From the NCBI GenBank assembly GCA_003641785.1, contig QNAO01000037.1, forward strand, positions 1 to 7,801: a stretch of DNA of 7,801 nucleotides, given 5' to 3'. The DNA comes from Thermotogae bacterium. GTDB lineage: Bacteria; Thermotogota; Thermotogae; Thermotogales; DSM-5069. A program made the translations under genes and the position numbers. The stretch's first letter is position 1, and every line of letters starts with the position of its first letter. The notes under the pieces are model-generated. The model worked only from the letters and a program-made list of their open reading frames with translations. It was not told the origin of the DNA and did not search any database. Positions 6,793 to 7,801 of this stretch are shown one piece after another.

Positions 6793-7283
6793 TGTGGTTC
6801 ACCTTCCGTTTTTTCAAAATGCTGAACTGTCTTAAGGTCATTCACGCAGTTGTGTAGTTTCCTTCCACACTTTTTGCAGATCTCATCGTACCACGAAAAT
6901 CTTTCGCCACAGCTTGGGCAACTCCATCTAATCCGTTGTTCTTCCAGCCATTCGCCGACTCCCTTATCCCGTATAAAAGCTAAATTCCTCACTATTATAG
7001 AATGATGTGTGTACTTGTCATTTTTGAATTCTACTAACCGAGTGCAGGGAAACTGTTCACACTGGAAGCAAAAATCAATCTCCTTGCTTTCGGCGCAGTT
7101 TCTTATATTGCAGCTCACACAAAAAGAGGAACTTGTTTCACTTTTGCATCCATGACATTCGAGTTTCTCAGGCTCCACTTTCCAGGCTTTTGCGAGCTGC
7201 TCTAATTTATCTCTTTCATTGGCGATAAGAACACCGCAGGCGCCACAGTACAGGCCGCAGTATGCGTCATATTTGAATTCCAT
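6789..7283 (-). CDS. DUF3795-type cysteine-rich protein with C-terminal zinc ribbon
   Basis: Protein of unknown function, 164 residues with 15 or more cysteines. Seen: N-terminal CGLYCGAC (C9, C13, C16), CHGC (C43, C46), CVSCNIRNC (C55, C58, C63) and CFQCEQFPC (C72, C75, C80), the ordered cysteine pattern of DUF3795 proteins. Then a mostly helical stretch (81-120) and a separate zinc-ribbon module, SCPSCGERF...ICKKCG (C122, C125, C136, C139). The family is thought to bind metal or an iron-sulfur cluster, but no reaction is established. ATG 7283 is preceded by GGGGGAG about 5 nt upstream. It is first in a two-gene unit with the flavoprotein, which suggests a shared redox or metal-dependent role (inference). 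Confidence 0.9.
   Translation of the reverse strand: MEFKYDAYCGLYCGACGVLIANERDKLEQLAKAWKVEPEKLECHGCKSETSSSFCVSCNIRNCAESKEIDFCFQCEQFPCTRLVEFKNDKYTHHSIIVRNLAFIRDKGVGEWLEEQRIRWSCPSCGERFSWYDEICKKCGRKLHNCVNDLKTVQHFEKTEGEPQ
6799..6805 (-). promoter_or_regulatory. Shine-Dalgarno AAGGTGA that decides the flavoprotein start
   Basis: AAGGTGA ends 6 nt before ATA 6792 and 21 nt before GTG 6777. The spacing is ideal for the ATA codon and poor for the GTG codon. The site lies inside the end of the upstream coding sequence, as in translationally coupled pairs. Confidence 0.7.
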
Positions 7284-7652
7284 TTGTTCTCCCCCTTTTA
7301 AGAAAACTTGACTGTATCGCTTTCACAATTTCACAGAACATGCAAGAATGAGGTATTTGTCTGTCTACTACTCTAGCATAACACTTTTAGCGTAGGTCCT
7401 TGCGATGGTAGATAATTTGCAGTCATAACACATGGGAACACTCCGATACTTGCCCACTGTAAACCGTATCCTGGATTTACCACGATGTCTTTGTTCATAT
7501 CGCTGGTAAAATGAAGTTGATGTGGGTACTGACACAGTTTCTCCTATATCCTCTAAGATGAGCGTTACTGATAATCGGTGTAAAATTTGGTTGTCACCTC
7601 AGATATGATGATTTTGACATCAGCGGTTTAGAACATTGTGGGAGGCGTAAAG
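7284..7652. other. 369-nt divergent intergenic region
   Basis: Separates the minus-strand DUF3795 unit from the plus-strand glycosyltransferase, so it should hold two outward promoters. None is convincing. A minus-strand TATGCT (about 7379-7374) lacks a matching -35, and a plus-strand TTGACA at 7614-7619 and TATGAT at 7604-7609 lack correctly spaced partners. A hairpin at 7476-7510 is the only clear structure. No gene is seen. Confidence 0.55.
7476..7510 (+). other. 11-bp imperfect hairpin upstream of the plus-strand glycosyltransferase
   Basis: TTTACCACGAT pairs with ATCG-C-TGGTAAA: eleven base pairs with one bulged C and a 12-nt loop. It lies about 140 nt before the start codon and has no following U-run, so it is not a terminator for either strand. 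The left arm can also pair with GTAAA at 7459-7463, which would be a mutually exclusive fold. It could be a protein-binding site or leader structure; function unknown. Confidence 0.4.
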
Positions 7653-7801
7653 ATGAGAATTCTCGTGATCGGATACATGCACGCAAAGTTTGATAAAAGA
7701 GTTTATAGAACCGTAGAGGCGCTGTCTAAGCGCCATGAAGTTATTTATCAGTACTGGACAGATAGAAATGAAAAACAAGCGCAGTTCGAAAAAAAGACAA
7801 A
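7653..7801 (+). CDS. GT4-type glycosyltransferase, N-terminal fragment, runs off right edge
   Basis: Open to the window edge; 49 codons are visible. Sequence MRILVIGYMHAKFDKRVYRTVEALSK then HEVIYQYW: first Rossmann strand ILVIGY, a loop with DKRVYRTVEAL, and a second strand, as in GT4-family glycosyltransferases that often carry the D-x-R-V-x-R-x-A/V-x-x-L pattern. ATG 7653 has GGGAGG (7640-7645) 7 nt upstream. It is transcribed away from the rest of the window. The fragment is too short to predict donor or acceptor. Confidence 0.75.
   Translation, partial: MRILVIGYMHAKFDKRVYRTVEALSKRHEVIYQYWTDRNEKQAQFEKKT

Overview
The window looks like a chromosomal segment from an anaerobic, probably thermophile-lineage bacterium. 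The protein style (short-signal sugar-binding protein, MalF/MalG-type permeases, LacI regulator, strong GGAGG ribosome binding sites, moderate GC) suggests the Thermotogota, perhaps a Mesotoga- or Kosmotoga-like genus. That placement is inference from sequence style; no search was possible.

Layout. Minus strand, 5825 down to 1: one apparent operon. It starts at a candidate promoter with an overlapping LacI-type operator (5784-5825), then a LacI-family regulator (5767-4760), an extracellular sugar-binding protein (4727-3459), a GC-rich hairpin in the gap (3427-3452), two sugar ABC permeases (3393-2497 and 2497-1652), a GT-A/GT2-like glycosyltransferase (1636-482), and a GT-B/GT4 glycosyltransferase that runs off the left edge (471-1). 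Junctions are tight: a 1-nt overlap between the permeases, 15 nt before the GT2 gene, and a ribosome binding site for the GT4 gene that overlaps the GT2 stop codon. Minus strand, 7283 to 6190: a two-gene unit of a cysteine-rich DUF3795-type protein with a C-terminal zinc ribbon and an iron-sulfur-flavoprotein-like FMN protein. Plus strand, 7653 to the right edge: the start of another GT4-type glycosyltransferase, divergent from the two-gene unit. Gaps of about 360-370 bases at 5826-6189 and 7284-7652 hold no convincing gene.

How the genes may work together. The regulator probably senses a sugar, controls its own operon, and so controls an importer. No ABC ATPase and no glycoside hydrolase is encoded here, so the importer would need an ATPase from elsewhere. 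Two glycosyltransferases take the place usually held by catabolic enzymes, which hints that the imported sugar, or a sugar-responsive switch, is tied to glycoconjugate or compatible-solute synthesis. The specificity cannot be read from the sequence.

The most notable observation is about start codons. Two genes (GT2-like and flavoprotein) have a conserved N-terminal beta-strand that extends upstream of every ATG/GTG/TTG in frame. In both, an AUC or AUA codon followed by a Lys codon sits at good distance from a strong Shine-Dalgarno sequence. Both appear to start at non-canonical AUN codons, and the usual gene-caller starts would remove the first strand of the fold.
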